Positions 1-8,606 of a stretch of DNA of 22,248 bases are shown one piece after another (position 1 is the first letter of the stretch; the number at the start of each line of letters is the position of its first letter). Under the pieces are notes generated by a model, which saw only the letters and a list, made by a program, of their open reading frames with translations, did not search any database and was not told where the DNA came from. The position numbers and the translations under genes are program-made. Source of the stretch: Chara braunii (lineage: Eukaryota > Streptophyta > Charophyceae > Charales > Characeae); assembly GCA_003427395.1 (NCBI GenBank), contig BFEA01000295.1, forward strand, positions 1,617,222-1,639,469, read 5' to 3'.

Positions 1-660
1 GCTGGAAACAGGTGAATAAAGGGTAAAAGTATAATTTTCCATTGATAAGGGCTGGGGCGGTACCAGTCCCAAGGCAGAGTAGACAGGTACAATGGGCCAA
101 CTCCGTGGTACACGCAGAACTGTTGAAGTACAGACCTGAGTTCGAACTCCAAGAAGTAGATAAGTGGATGATGCAAGTCTGAATCACCCCGGGGGCGGGG
201 CTGCCCAGCTCCGTGGGGATATCCCAGTGTCGTGTCCACGGGTCAGTCCTTGGTATAAGAAGTATTAGCATGACCCGTAGGCAAGGGTGGTTGTGTGCAG
301 CTTTTGATCCTGGCCAGCAGAAGGTTGGTATGTTCGCTGCCGTGGCCAGCGGTCACAGATCGAGTAGGATGAATATTAAAGATTACCCGGTCCGACAGCA
401 AAGCCTTATGAAGCTTCACTTCTCGGTTGGGCTGCTGTCGGATTAGCTGCCACTAGGCACAGCGCTCGCATCAACGAAAAGAGGGGCACGGCCAGGGTAT
501 CTGTGGCCCGTCTAATTGTGAGAGGATTGAGTGTGAGCATGCGAATGGGATTAGAGGGGTGACGAGCCACTGCCTGAAGTAGAGTGATGGGCCATAGCAG
601 GTGGCGCTGGTGGAAGCACGCAGGGACAGCAGTGTGCAACCCGTGCTTAGTTCAACAGGC
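1..660. other. Non-coding stretch with a weak tRNA-like segment
   Basis: No convincing gene is seen. Around 103-152 a GTGGTA-containing segment is followed about 40 bases later by GTTCGAACTCC, which resembles the B box of a polymerase III promoter. The spacing fits a tRNA-derived SINE head, but the T-stem pairs for only about three bases and the A box is poor, so it is at best a decayed copy. Short open frames on both strands overlap one another and have no recognisable domain. Confidence 0.3.
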
Positions 661-663
661 TGG

Positions 664-696
664 TATAAAGGCAGCTAGATACAGCTGCAGGTAAGG
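664..696 (+). promoter_or_regulatory. TATA-like box followed by a splice-donor-like site
   Basis: TATAAAG lies at 664-670, and CAG followed by GTAAGG lies at 688-696, a good match to a 5' splice donor. A donor about 25 bases after a TATA box would sit close to where a transcript should begin, so the two are unlikely to belong to the same first exon. No coding exon is visible nearby. Chance matches of this quality are expected in this length of DNA. Confidence 0.15.
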
Positions 697-2180
697 AAGG
701 AGAAAACAACCAGACCAAAGGCTATGGCGGGAATAAACTGCTATACCATGCTCGTTTCTTAACGAAACCAAGCAGGGGAAAGTGGTAGGCGGGGTTCTTG
801 GACAGGGCGAGCGCAGTAGTAGTGTTAGTTTTTGGTGCTAGTTGTGCATGAAGGGAGGTTAGAAGAAAAAGACGTGCGCGAGAGATGGCGGACGGGCGAA
901 AGAAGAGAAAAGAAACGGGCATATCTCGCCCGATTCTCAACAGAATCAAGCGAGGTAAGACTCGAAATTGGGGTTTTGACATGTTCCGGAACAGATGGTC
1001 GTGTTAGAATTCCCAATCGAGTGACGGTCTGGTCGGTATCAACAGTAAACGCTGCGCGTGTGAGGATGGCGGGTGCATCTTCCCACGATCAGGCAAGAGA
1101 TTCACTCTACTTCTCTCGTCCGGCCCAGGGAAGTAGCCACTCTCTATCGCTCTGCGCATGAGACTTGAAGGCGGTGTAGTAGTAAGGAGGAGATTGGGAA
1201 GCGAAAGAGAAGGAGGGCACATGAGGCACTAGAGAGCGGGAGGGGCGTGAAGTGTGGTGCTCATGGTGGCCATCTCAGCGACAGATTCGAAGGTAATCAT
1301 CTGCTTTTCGTGTCAGCGCTCGCGATCCGGTGGCGCTCTTCACCGTTGGGTTGGAGACTTACCTGTTGCTGGTGATTCCGTCCGTCATCTAAATGTATCT
1401 TCTCAAGATCTTGTGGAAGACTCATTCATTTGCACGTACGACTGGAAGGCATCATACCTCTCCACGTTCTAGCAGCAGACTCATTCTAATATTGCACATA
1501 TGAGTAGTGAAGCGTGGCACTTGGTCACGCATTCCAGCTCATCGTCGTGATTTTTTTCGAGCATCGGGATCATGGTCCTCGTTGTCGTAATCGGGATCGA
1601 GGTGCTCACCGTTGTGGTTGGCTCATTATCGCCTGCCTCCGAGTTTGCATCGGCTACGACACTCTCCCCAGGCTACTCGACTCTCTAGCTACTGTTAAAA
1701 AAAAAGAAAAAAAAGGGAATGCATCTGGCCAGTGGCTCAGCCGGGTTCATTAGGGACTAGGTGAAGTGCTCGAGGGCGAGGAAGAACGGAAATGCTATGA
1801 AGGAGGCAAGCAGAGCAACGGGAGAGAATCTGTGGGAGTATGGAGAGAGGGAAAGTACGGTATCGGCAGGGTGAGTAAACGCAGTAAAAGAGGAATAGGG
1901 AGAAACTTACCTATATAGCAGTATTGACGTGCACAGGCGCATTGATATCAACAGGGCGAAAATGAGGGTGTGGGGAGCAAAGGCACTCACCTGATGGAAT
2001 GAGGGGCGAGTGCACGCTCTTGTTATTAGTTCATGTGCACCAGGACAACAGTAAGGCTGGGTTCATTATAAGGGAGAAGAGTCCCTAAAGGGGGAGGCCC
2101 ATAAGGGAGAAAGAAGTCAAGATGGAGGTAAGACTGAAGGGGGGGGGGTCGACATGCAGTTGGAAGAGTGAATTCATTGC
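697..2180. other. Non-coding stretch with minus-strand donor-like sites
   Basis: No gene is supported. Read on the minus strand there are three strong splice-donor-like sites: around 1357-1364 (CAG then GTAAGT), 1906-1912 (TAG then GTAAGT) and 1985-1993 (CAG then GTGAGT). Frames between them are short and have no recognisable domain. An A-rich run lies near 1697-1715 and a G run near 2140-2148. The region could be part of a minus-strand non-coding transcript, but nothing here proves transcription. Confidence 0.3.
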
Positions 2181-2188
2181 TTCAAGTT

Positions 2189-2392
2189 GATGCTACTAGT
2201 TCTGACTTTGAAGTGCTGCTACCCGCTAAGCCTTGACTACCGCTGCACCTCAACGCAAGTTGGCGTTGCGGCCGCTGTTGAGGTTTGCCTACAAGTTGCT
2301 GTTGGCCTTTGTGCTTTGTTTTCAGGCGGCAGTCAAGGCAGCGAAATTCTTGAGCTGCAACATACGGACCGTTGACATCCAGTAGTAGCATC
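2189..2392. repeat. Imperfect fold-back (inverted repeat) of about 200 bp
   Basis: Two matching arm segments face each other. GATGCTACTA at 2189-2198 pairs with TAGTAGCATC at 2383-2392. AGCCTTGACTACCGCTG at 2229-2245 pairs with 2323-2339 with one gap and one mismatch. Nested inside are CCTCAAC (2248-2254) with GTTGAGG (2277-2283), and CAACGC (2251-2256) with GCGTTG (2263-2268). Order and spacing fit one diverged palindrome rather than unrelated matches. It may be an old MITE or fold-back element; no target duplication was identified. Confidence 0.5.
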
Positions 2393-2399
2393 TAAACTG

Positions 2400-3460
2400 A
2401 TTGACTTCAACTCCTCGTGATTACACAGTAAGGTGTCGCTATGACAGCAAGGCAACTGCGGCGGGTTGCCACTACTATAGTCTGGGAGCTATCATTGCTA
2501 TAGCACCGCAGGAGGAGCTATTGCTGTTTTGCTCAATTTCAAGATTGTTGACTGTCCTTAGAGCTACTCTTGTTGATAATTGGATTGCCACCCCTACCTA
2601 ATGTCCATGAGCTGCCACGGCTGGTTCTTACGTCAGTTGCTGCTGACAGATTCTCTTATCTGTTGCTGCCTTTGTGGTATGAGGATTTCAAAATCTGCCC
2701 CGGCTAGCTGCAGAAGGACCGGGCGTGAGCCGGCTTGTCGGTGAGGGGCAGCGACTGTGTATTCCTGATTGTACCCATGAACAGCCAGATCCTGCCTGTG
2801 TATTTGGTGCAAGGTCAGTCCGTGTTATCTAGGACTCTGCTTTTTATTAACTGCTATGTTCGATTACCATGCATACTATGCTTGGGGCAAACGGTGTTGA
2901 TACTGTGCACTCAGGCGAAGGCGTTGTAGCCCCAACAACGGCGGACTATGACTGTTGGGCAATCAGGAGGCGGCTGTTGCGGGTTTCTGCACCAGTGGGC
3001 TGCTAGTGGTCTGGTCTGNTNNTGNGAGNCTNTGGGTTGCTGGCCTTGAACACCTTGCTAACGGTTGGTTGGTTACTAAGTTGAGGGGATAGTGAGTGGT
3101 CGCGGTAATTGGAAGTTGGACGTTGAGGCTGAGTACTTGGCCACTGTTACATTTTGATCTTACCATGTTTCATACTATTGATGCGCATTGCTGTTGTACA
3201 TCGCCGCTGCGCTAGGCTGCTATGGCCTGAATCTGAATAGGGCACAGGGGTGTGCATTATTCCAACGCGGCCCTTTCCACGTGTTGAGGCGGGGTAGCTT
3301 AGAGTGTGATCAGATACGCCAGAAGAGGGGTTACTGCTGCAGCACGGAGGGCTGTTGAAGGCTGTTGTTCGACATCCAGACTAAGATCTGTTCCTCTCTA
3401 TCGCATTCCCTTGGACACAATTGAGGGGCCCTCAGGCGAGTCAAGGCTTCAAGGCCCTGT
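2400..3460. other. Non-coding stretch containing unresolved bases
   Basis: Open frames at 2401-2601 and 2735-2929 are short and match nothing I recognise. Six N calls fall at 3019, 3021, 3022, 3025, 3029 and 3032 and mark a poorly resolved patch. TTG/CTG-rich words recur between 2450 and 2700, but no regular period is evident. Confidence 0.35.
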
Positions 3461-3466
3461 CACGCG

Positions 3467-3497
3467 AGTCTGAGAGCACCCATCTGAGAGTCAGACT
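3467..3497. repeat. Hairpin AGTCTGA / TCAGACT
   Basis: AGTCTGA at 3467-3473 pairs perfectly with TCAGACT at 3491-3497 across a 17-base loop. It lies just before the possible primer-binding site at 3538 and the large hairpin array, and may belong to the same repeat unit. A 7-bp stem alone is weak evidence. Confidence 0.35.
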
Positions 3498-3537
3498 TAT
3501 TTCTCTTTCTGCCTTTCTAAGTCTAAGTCTAGTCTTT

Positions 3538-3554
3538 TGGTGCCGAGAGGGAAG
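3538..3554 (+). other. Possible retroelement primer-binding site
   Basis: TGGTGCCGAGAGGGAAG starts with TGG, as expected for the complement of a tRNA CCA end, and resembles TGGTGCCG or TGGCGCCG primer-binding sites known in several LTR-retroelement groups. If correct, sequence before 3538 would be the end of an LTR and the hairpin array would lie in the leader or internal region. Against this, the base pair before TGG is not the usual CA, no second LTR copy is present, and no gag or pol frame follows. The call is speculative. Confidence 0.2.
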
Positions 3555-3559
3555 CGGCA

Positions 3560-3915
3560 GGCGGGATTGCAACCCGTAGGTCCGCGCCAAGGTCTCTGTG
3601 GGAGGTTGCCTCACCGATTGCGGGAGCTCTACCGGAGCCCAGGCGGGGTTCTGGAGGCAAGGAACACTCAGGTATAACTTTCGCCTGACGCGTGTGATAC
3701 TTTCCCCTAACTACTATTATTTCTTTAGGAATCTAAATATAATTACGAAAGATTATTATTTTTTTCTAGTTTGCTATGTTTGTCAGGACATGCGATGCAA
3801 AGGTTTAATAAACAAGTATATATGAGAATTCAGATATCTTTTGAGAGAATTCAGACAAAGGAATTGGGGGAAGGTGGGATGAAGGAGTTTTTGCATGCGT
3901 CTGACCGGGTCAAAC
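3560..3915. other. GC-rich then AT-rich non-coding stretch
   Basis: GC-rich sequence to about 3660, with short palindromes such as GAGCTC, gives way to an AT-rich stretch at 3690-3850. No gene is supported; two overlapping frames of 72-75 codons have no recognisable domain. Confidence 0.3.
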
Positions 3916-3920
3916 CCAGG

Positions 3921-5134
3921 CTGAGTCCTTCCGGGTGGATGTGGTCTCAGTGCTATGTTTTGTTGAGGTTTGCTGTATTGAATGAATGATTTTTATGGCT
4001 GGTCCACCTGGGNGGGNTAGGATCAGTCGCTGTTTTATTTGAGGGTTTCTGAACAGGAGGACGGGCACCCCGGGTGGGAAAGGCTCAGAATCCTAATGTT
4101 TATTTTAATGAGTTGTGGTGCATGTTTTCTTCTGAGGGAGTAACGGCATGAGACTAAGCGTACCCTAGGGCTAGGGCGGCTTAGCCATGAGCCATGAACT
4201 AAATGGTCAACCAGAGTATAAAACTTGATATATATACAATTTGAACTTATACTTCTGACAGACTGGGCGCCCCGGGTGGGGAAAGTCAGTCAGTGAGTCA
4301 GGTAGAACTAAAGAAGAGGGAAAAAGATGAAGAGTAAAACAAAGGTAACTGGGCAGACTGAATGTACCCAATTATTAGGGCGGTTCAGTTATATGCTCAT
4401 GATAATACTAAGGAGCAGAGAGTTAGTATAAATCTGATTTTATTTCCCCTTCTAGACATGAGGCTGAATCGGAAGTTCCACTAGTTGGAAAGGTCCGATT
4501 GACTGCCTAACAAGAGAAGGAAAAACATGAAGTCTGTGAAAGTATTTGTACCCTATTTTTTGTTGTATGGCTAACTAGGCGTACCCTAGGGTTAGGGCGG
4601 TCTAGCGATAAGCCTTTGTCGTTTAATGTAAGTTGGACGTACCCTAGGGTTAGGGCGGTCCAGCGTTTCGGTGTTTATAACTGTTCAGGCAGATCAGGCA
4701 CACCCTAGGGTTAGGGCAGCCTGATCACATTGCTTTATGTAACTTAAATTGTATGGCTAACTAAGCGTACCCTAGGGTTAGGGCGGCCTAGTAATATGCC
4801 TTTGTGGTTGATGTGTTGTGGGTTGGACGTACCCTAGGGTTAGGGCGGTTCAACTTTTTGTCGTTTGTACTTATGTTCAGGCAAGCTAGACCGACCCCTG
4901 GGTAGGAATGGTCTAGAATGATGTCGTATGTAACTTTGTTTAAAGCAGACTGGGCATACCCTAGGGTTAGGGCAGCCCAGTCCTATGCGCTTGTTGTTAG
5001 TTAGGCATATGCCTTATGTGTATAGTTCCTGTCATGTTGGGCACACCCTAGGGTTAGGGCAGACCAAATGTGCGTGCCTTACTCGTGTACCTAGGCAGGT
5101 CAGGCATACCCTAGGGTTAGGGCTTTGTCTCACC
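3921..5134. repeat. Array of 16 two-tier hairpins with covarying stems
   Basis: Sixteen units share one design: a variable outer stem of about 5-9 bp, an inner stem, and usually a GGGT tetraloop. The common core is CCCTA-GGGT-TAGGG. Outer arms (5'/3'): 3921-3928/3943-3950; 3997-4005/4020-4028; 4047-4052/4085-4090; 4154-4159/4179-4184; 4261-4265/4287-4291; 4357-4362/4384-4389; 4467-4473/4494-4500; 4575-4580/4600-4605; 4632-4638/4658-4664; 4692-4699/4719-4726; 4760-4766/4786-4792; 4822-4828/4848-4854; 4886-4892/4910-4916; 4948-4955/4975-4982; 5037-5042/5062-5067; 5098-5105/5127-5134. Stem pairs include GATCAGGC/GCCTGATC, GACTGGGC/GCCCAGTC and CTAGACC/GGTCTAG. Sequence differs between units while pairing is largely kept, with G-T wobbles and at most one mismatch in most units. 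Inner stems vary too: TTCCA-CTAGT-TGGAA in the seventh unit, CCCC-GGGT-GGGG in the fifth. Spacing is about 60 or about 105 bases. No protein frame spans the array. The function is unknown. Confidence 0.85.
4575..4982. repeat. Higher-order repeat of three hairpins, period about 190 bp
   Basis: Within the hairpin array the units starting at 4575, 4632 and 4692 recur in order at 4760, 4822 and 4886, and the cycle restarts at 4948. Offsets are 185, 190, 194 and 188 bases. Spacer words recur with the same register (for example TATGGCTAACTA before the first unit and GTTCAGGCA before the third). The duplication therefore involved three hairpins at a time. Corresponding hairpins then diverged in both stem arms while remaining paired. 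Confidence 0.65.
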
Positions 5135-5139
5135 GTATG

Positions 5140-5515
5140 CAATAGGAAAGAGGGATGTAAAAGAGAATAACGAGGTTTTTGAACGAACTATGAGGTTGAA
5201 AGAAACTTGAGGGTTTGTGAGAAATATTCGTTGTGATTGTTTGTGTGTGTGTTTGCGGGCTCTCACTCTGGGACATCTTCTGATAGGATTAATTGCTTTA
5301 GATGCTCGCTGAGTGCTGGAGCCATAGGCAGATAAGATGGATGATGGGAGAAAAACTTGGGATAAGATAGGACTTGACTCTGCTAGGAGTTAGGATCAGT
5401 GCTAGCTCAAGCTCTCATTTAGAGGTCGTGCAAACTATCACTGATTCTACCTTCCAAAGTAAGCGTCAGAAGTTAGTCCCAAGTATAGTTTTGCTTTGTC
5501 TTCCTATTTTTAGCT
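5140..5515. other. Non-coding spacer between hairpin arrays
   Basis: A short GT-rich run lies near 5238-5252. The words GAGTTAG and GCTAG recur here (around 5380-5420) and in the downstream 85-bp repeats, which suggests a decayed unit. No gene is supported. Confidence 0.3.
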
Positions 5516-5521
5516 TTGTAT

Positions 5522-5738
5522 AAATCTTGGCAGCCTCCTTTTCCTACGGGAAGCGCTGCCGAAATTTCTACAAATCTGAAAGAGTTAGTCATTTTTGGGC
5601 ATTCAGAAATTCGAAAAAGGCACTTTTCCTACGGGAAGCGCTGCCGAAATTTCGTAGAAATCGAGGAGTTAGAATAATTTATGCTAGGAGAAACTTGGCA
5701 AGTCCACCCTGAATAGGGGAGATGCTGCCAAATTTCTC
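5522..5738. repeat. Three further two-tier hairpins, about 85-bp period
   Basis: Unit 1: AAAT and TTGGCAGC (5522-5534) pair with GCTGCCGA and ATTT (5555-5567), with inner TTCC-TACG-GGAA at 5541-5552. Unit 2: GGCA (5619-5622) pairs with TGCC (5642-5645), flanked by CGAAA/TTTCG, with the same inner stem at 5626-5637. Unit 3: GAGAAA-c-TTGGCA (5688-5700) pairs with TGCCAA-a-TTTCTC (5726-5738), with inner CCCT-GAAT-AGGG at 5707-5718. Units 1 and 3 keep the same C/A mismatch in the outer stem. The inner stem changes on both arms between units 1 and 3. The design matches the larger upstream array, although the sequences differ. Confidence 0.7.
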
Positions 5739-5845
5739 AGGACCCATATTAGAAAAGGGGAGCTGAGTTTGAGACTAGTAGAGGAGCTAGGATACGAGCT
5801 AGAAAGTATTCTCCATGTGAGGTAAACGTAGTAGTGGTTCTCTTT

Positions 5846-5944
5846 GGCCTGTATTGTGATGCAGGCCTTTGTGCCTCGATTGAAGGATTGATCTGGCCAG
5901 CATAATCCTATTAAGGATTATTCTTCTGTTATCATTGATAACAG
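5846..5944. repeat. Cluster of three simple hairpins
   Basis: GGCCTG (5846-5851) pairs with CAGGCC (5862-5867). TAATCCT (5903-5909) pairs with AGGATTA (5914-5920) across an ATTA tetraloop. CTGTTATC (5926-5933) pairs with GATAACAG (5937-5944) across three bases. All three are perfect. They continue the run of short-loop hairpins that begins at 3921. Confidence 0.55.
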
Positions 5945-5949
5945 GTCGG

Positions 5950-6495
5950 TTGCCGATTCGTCGGTTTACGACTCAACTTTCCTACTACTTCTGCTTCTCA
6001 ACCTAAGGCCTTGGCCCTTGCTGGTTTATTGTTTTCTTGGGTTTTCACCCAGATTCTTTATAAATGGCCATTTTTTTAAAGACTGAGTATCTTTGTTATA
6101 GAAAGGTGGGGAAAAGGTTGGGTTTGTGTGCGTAAGGCAGGGTGTGAGCTGCAGAAGGCTGAAAAGTTGACCCCTTTAGTGTGTTTGATGTCGTTTGAAT
6201 TGTGTGTGTGATCGCAGGTATGTGTGGAGAAACCTCGATAAAGTTTGGTGATTAGTTGTGAATTGGATTGAGATGGGCAAATCACACAACTGTCGTGAGA
6301 GTGAACTACCACACAAACTCTTTGTTTGACCGCGATTGATCTTTTCCTATCCTGATTTTTTTTTTTTTTTTTTTTTTTATAGTCAAAGTAGGCGTACGCT
6401 CGGATAACCCTCACAAAGATATGTGACCACACGCTTACGACTCTCTTCTACTTTTTGATTTTATATGGTCAAACGTTAAGCCCAGGTCCTAGGTT
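5950..6495. other. Non-coding stretch with a poly-T tract
   Basis: A homopolymer T run lies at 6356-6378. A minus-strand frame of 118 codons (6076-6432) passes through this run as poly-lysine and shows no recognisable domain, so I do not call it a gene. Nothing else is evident. Confidence 0.35.
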
Positions 6496-6502
6496 CGGGG
6501 CT

Positions 6503-6868
6503 GAAGGGATTACCCTTCGCACAACTCTGACCTACTTACTGCCCTAGGGAAACAGAAGCGCCGCAAGGAGGAGGGACTGACCCCCAGCAACTCGGTCCGG
6601 CAGGGCATTCATGTCTTCTTCTGCTAGCGTCAAACGCCCCTTTTCTCTTTCCTTGTTTAATTTGCTTTGGTGGAAGGATAAAGTTCCGAGCGGAAGGATT
6701 AGCGTGTCGCTGGTGATGCGCCAGACAACTCACCACCGCTCCGAATCCTTTCCTGCCCTAGGGATAATCTTACCACGCATCCTTTGAGACACCTCAGGGT
6801 GCTGAGGACGGTAAGGCCCTCAGGCCGGTTTTTGCGCTCGCTAAAGGTTTACCCCCTTTAGCGTGCGC
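6503..6868. repeat. Hairpin-rich block
   Basis: GAAGGG-ATTA-CCCTTC lies at 6503-6518. GGAAGGATT (6692-6700) faces AATCCTTTCC (6744-6753), with TGGTGA (6711-6716) facing TCACCA (6730-6735) inside. CCTCAG-GGTG-CTGAGG starts near 6792. GCGCTCGCTAAAGG (6834-6847) pairs with 6855-6868 with one mismatch in 14 and a 7-base loop. CCCTAGGG occurs near 6541 and 6756. No coding frame explains these. They may belong to the same unknown element as the upstream arrays. Confidence 0.55.
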
Positions 6869-6960
6869 TTCAGCCGACGCCTGAGCATCGAAAGCAACCC
6901 CATGGCTTAAACGAGGTCACTCGGGTATGGGCACTACATGGTGCGCCGACATCACGATTG

Positions 6961-6998
6961 CTTACGCAAAATCCGCATTGTTGGTCGATATGCGTAAG
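6961..6998. repeat. Hairpin CTTACGCA / TGCGTAAG
   Basis: A perfect 8-bp stem (6961-6968 with 6991-6998) encloses 22 bases. It is isolated and its role is unknown. Confidence 0.35.
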
Positions 6999-6999
6999 T

Positions 7000-7695
7000 C
7001 CTGTGGTCGCGCGGCCTTATGTTAACCCGCGCGCGCGACACTTACCGATTTTCACACCATGAAGTTATGGGTCAGACACTGAAGAGACTAGGAGTGTTGT
7101 GATGTTGTGTTTTGTTTTGTGTTTTTCCATGTGTGTTATGTGTGGGTAGATGTGAGTGTTGTGGTGTACGCGTAGTGTGCGTGATGCGTGCTAGTCGACT
7201 GGCGCCGAGTCGCGTTTGGGACCTCAACCCCCCAAAACGTCGATTCGCGTGCGGGTTCGATTTCTTGGGCGTTCGACCGCGCGTAACCGCCTATGCTACA
7301 GCGAACGAGAAACGCCCTCGGTTGGGCCACCTCTGCAATTGCATACGAAAAATTTTCGCATGTGGTTCACTAGCTCGGCGGGGATACGCCCACCTAAGGG
7401 ATGGTGACAGCTCCCGCAAGTGGAGGTGAAGCGGTGCCTCGCGTGGCTCTGTCCTGTCGCAGGGACTCACGAGAGGTACGGCTGACGCACTCGGCCGGAG
7501 CGGCACTTCGCTGTCCGCGACAGAAGTCCTGCCAAATCCTGCGTAACGCGGCCGGGAGGGTCCCCTAGCGAAACCGATGCGCTCGACAACGCAGATGGTT
7601 TCAATGTATCGGGATTGAAAACTATCCAGATACATCTCGCGATTGAAAACTGTATGTCTATTTGTAAAACGCTAGCAGTAATGACCCGTCGGAGC
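7000..7695. other. CpG-rich non-coding stretch
   Basis: A GT-rich segment (7095-7165) is followed by CpG-rich sequence. A near-perfect palindrome with CGAAAA/TTTTCG arms lies around 7340-7360. ATGTATC (7604-7610) pairs with GATACAT (7629-7635), and GATTGAAAACT is present at 7613-7623 and again at 7641-7651. Frames up to 118 codons overlap in several registers on both strands, as expected in CpG-rich DNA with few stop codons. No product can be assigned. Confidence 0.35.
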
Positions 7696-7698
7696 TGT

Positions 7699-7754
7699 AG
7701 AGAGAGAAAAAGAGAGAAATAGAAAGAGAGAGAGAAAGAGAGAGTGAGAGAGTG
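7699..7754. repeat. GA-rich purine tract
   Basis: An imperfect GA/GAAA microsatellite of about 55 bases. It is opposite in strand sense to the CT tracts further right. Confidence 0.8.
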
Positions 7755-7759
7755 CAATG

Positions 7760-8210
7760 ATCGCAGTGGACGCTCTATCCCCTCTGCGCAACAAGTAACA
7801 AAATTAAGTGAATGTATTTTCAATTAATATTCATTAAGAAATTGAACATTATTACGGATCAACACGGCGTGGGGCAAGAACTCATATTTCGGCCCTGTAT
7901 ATGTCCATGTTCTTATTGCCGATTCATTCTCGTAATATACTAAAATGTCATATTGACATCTGGTGAGTAAATGAGTTTATTCACAAAAGTCAAATAAATT
8001 GAAATACTATATTGTTGAATCTTTACCATCTTATCGGCGAAGGCTCATTCTCATATCCTCAGCTAGTAACTGATTGAGCGGGGCCGCAGCGCAGGCATCA
8101 TGTGTGCTAAAAGCATAAGTTTTCCTGTGCTACAAAAATACACAAACGCCTTTTAAGCCCTTGTCCTAGTTTGATGAATGAATTCAACCACGCTCTTGCG
8201 CGAGATGCAT
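7760..8210. other. AT-rich non-coding stretch
   Basis: I see no gene, repeat or clear structure here. Confidence 0.3.
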
Positions 8211-8213
8211 GTT

Positions 8214-8216
8214 TGT

Positions 8217-8252
<36 letters not shown>
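8214..8252. repeat. (TTTA)n microsatellite
   Basis: A nearly perfect TTTA tetranucleotide repeat. It directly abuts the left end of a MITE-like element, so it may have been the insertion site or may have grown from the target duplication. Confidence 0.85.
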
Positions 8253-8253
<1 letters not shown>

Positions 8254-8255
8254 TT

Positions 8256-8599
8256 GTATGTTGCCTAACGTACACGTGCGGGGCATTTCCGTACGAAACA
8301 TACAAGTAATATCTGTACGGGATTTGTACGGAAACGTGTACATCATCTCCTACATCTTGTACACCCCCGTACGAGGAAAAAAGATCATCAAAAGCATCCA
8401 AAAAATTAAACTGTTATGCAATAGCGCAAAACAAGCAATATTGGACGCACATTATTTGCACATTCTTATTAGAATTTGAGAAAACACTTACAAACATTAC
8501 CGAATTAAAAAAATAAAACAATGTACGGGATCCTTAGCATATGAGTATAGGAATACAAATCCTTACTCGTACGAGGGTTTGTACAAGTAGCAACGTAAC
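8256..8599. mobile_element. MITE-like element with GTAC-rich ends
   Basis: The left end starts GTATGTTGCCTAACGTAC. The reverse complement of the right end starts GTTACGTTGCTACTTGTAC, and the two align with short gaps. TTTTATT is found immediately outside both ends (8249-8255 and 8600-8606), a candidate 7-bp target duplication, though the left copy lies in a TTTA microsatellite and could be chance. GTACGG or CCGTAC words are scattered inside near both ends, like subterminal transposase-binding motifs of DNA transposons. No transposase is present, so it would be non-autonomous. The superfamily is uncertain. Confidence 0.5.
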
Positions 8600-8606
8600 T
8601 TTTATT

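Noticed and set aside
4160-5125. GGGTTAGGG and CCCTAGGG words as interstitial telomere repeats
   Set aside because: The words are not in tandem, each sits inside a hairpin, and in variant units both arms change together (TTCCA/TGGAA), which a telomere array would not do.
4575-5134. CRISPR-like array because of similar words at about 60-base spacing
   Set aside because: The repeated part is only about 19 bases inside variable stems, spacers are related to one another, spacing varies, there are no cas genes, and the context is eukaryotic.
6076-6432. 118-codon minus-strand frame
   Set aside because: It reads through a 23-base T run as poly-lysine and shows no recognisable domain.
7291-7823. 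114- and 118-codon minus-strand frames
   Set aside because: CpG-rich sequence with few stops in several frames, and the second runs through the GA tract.
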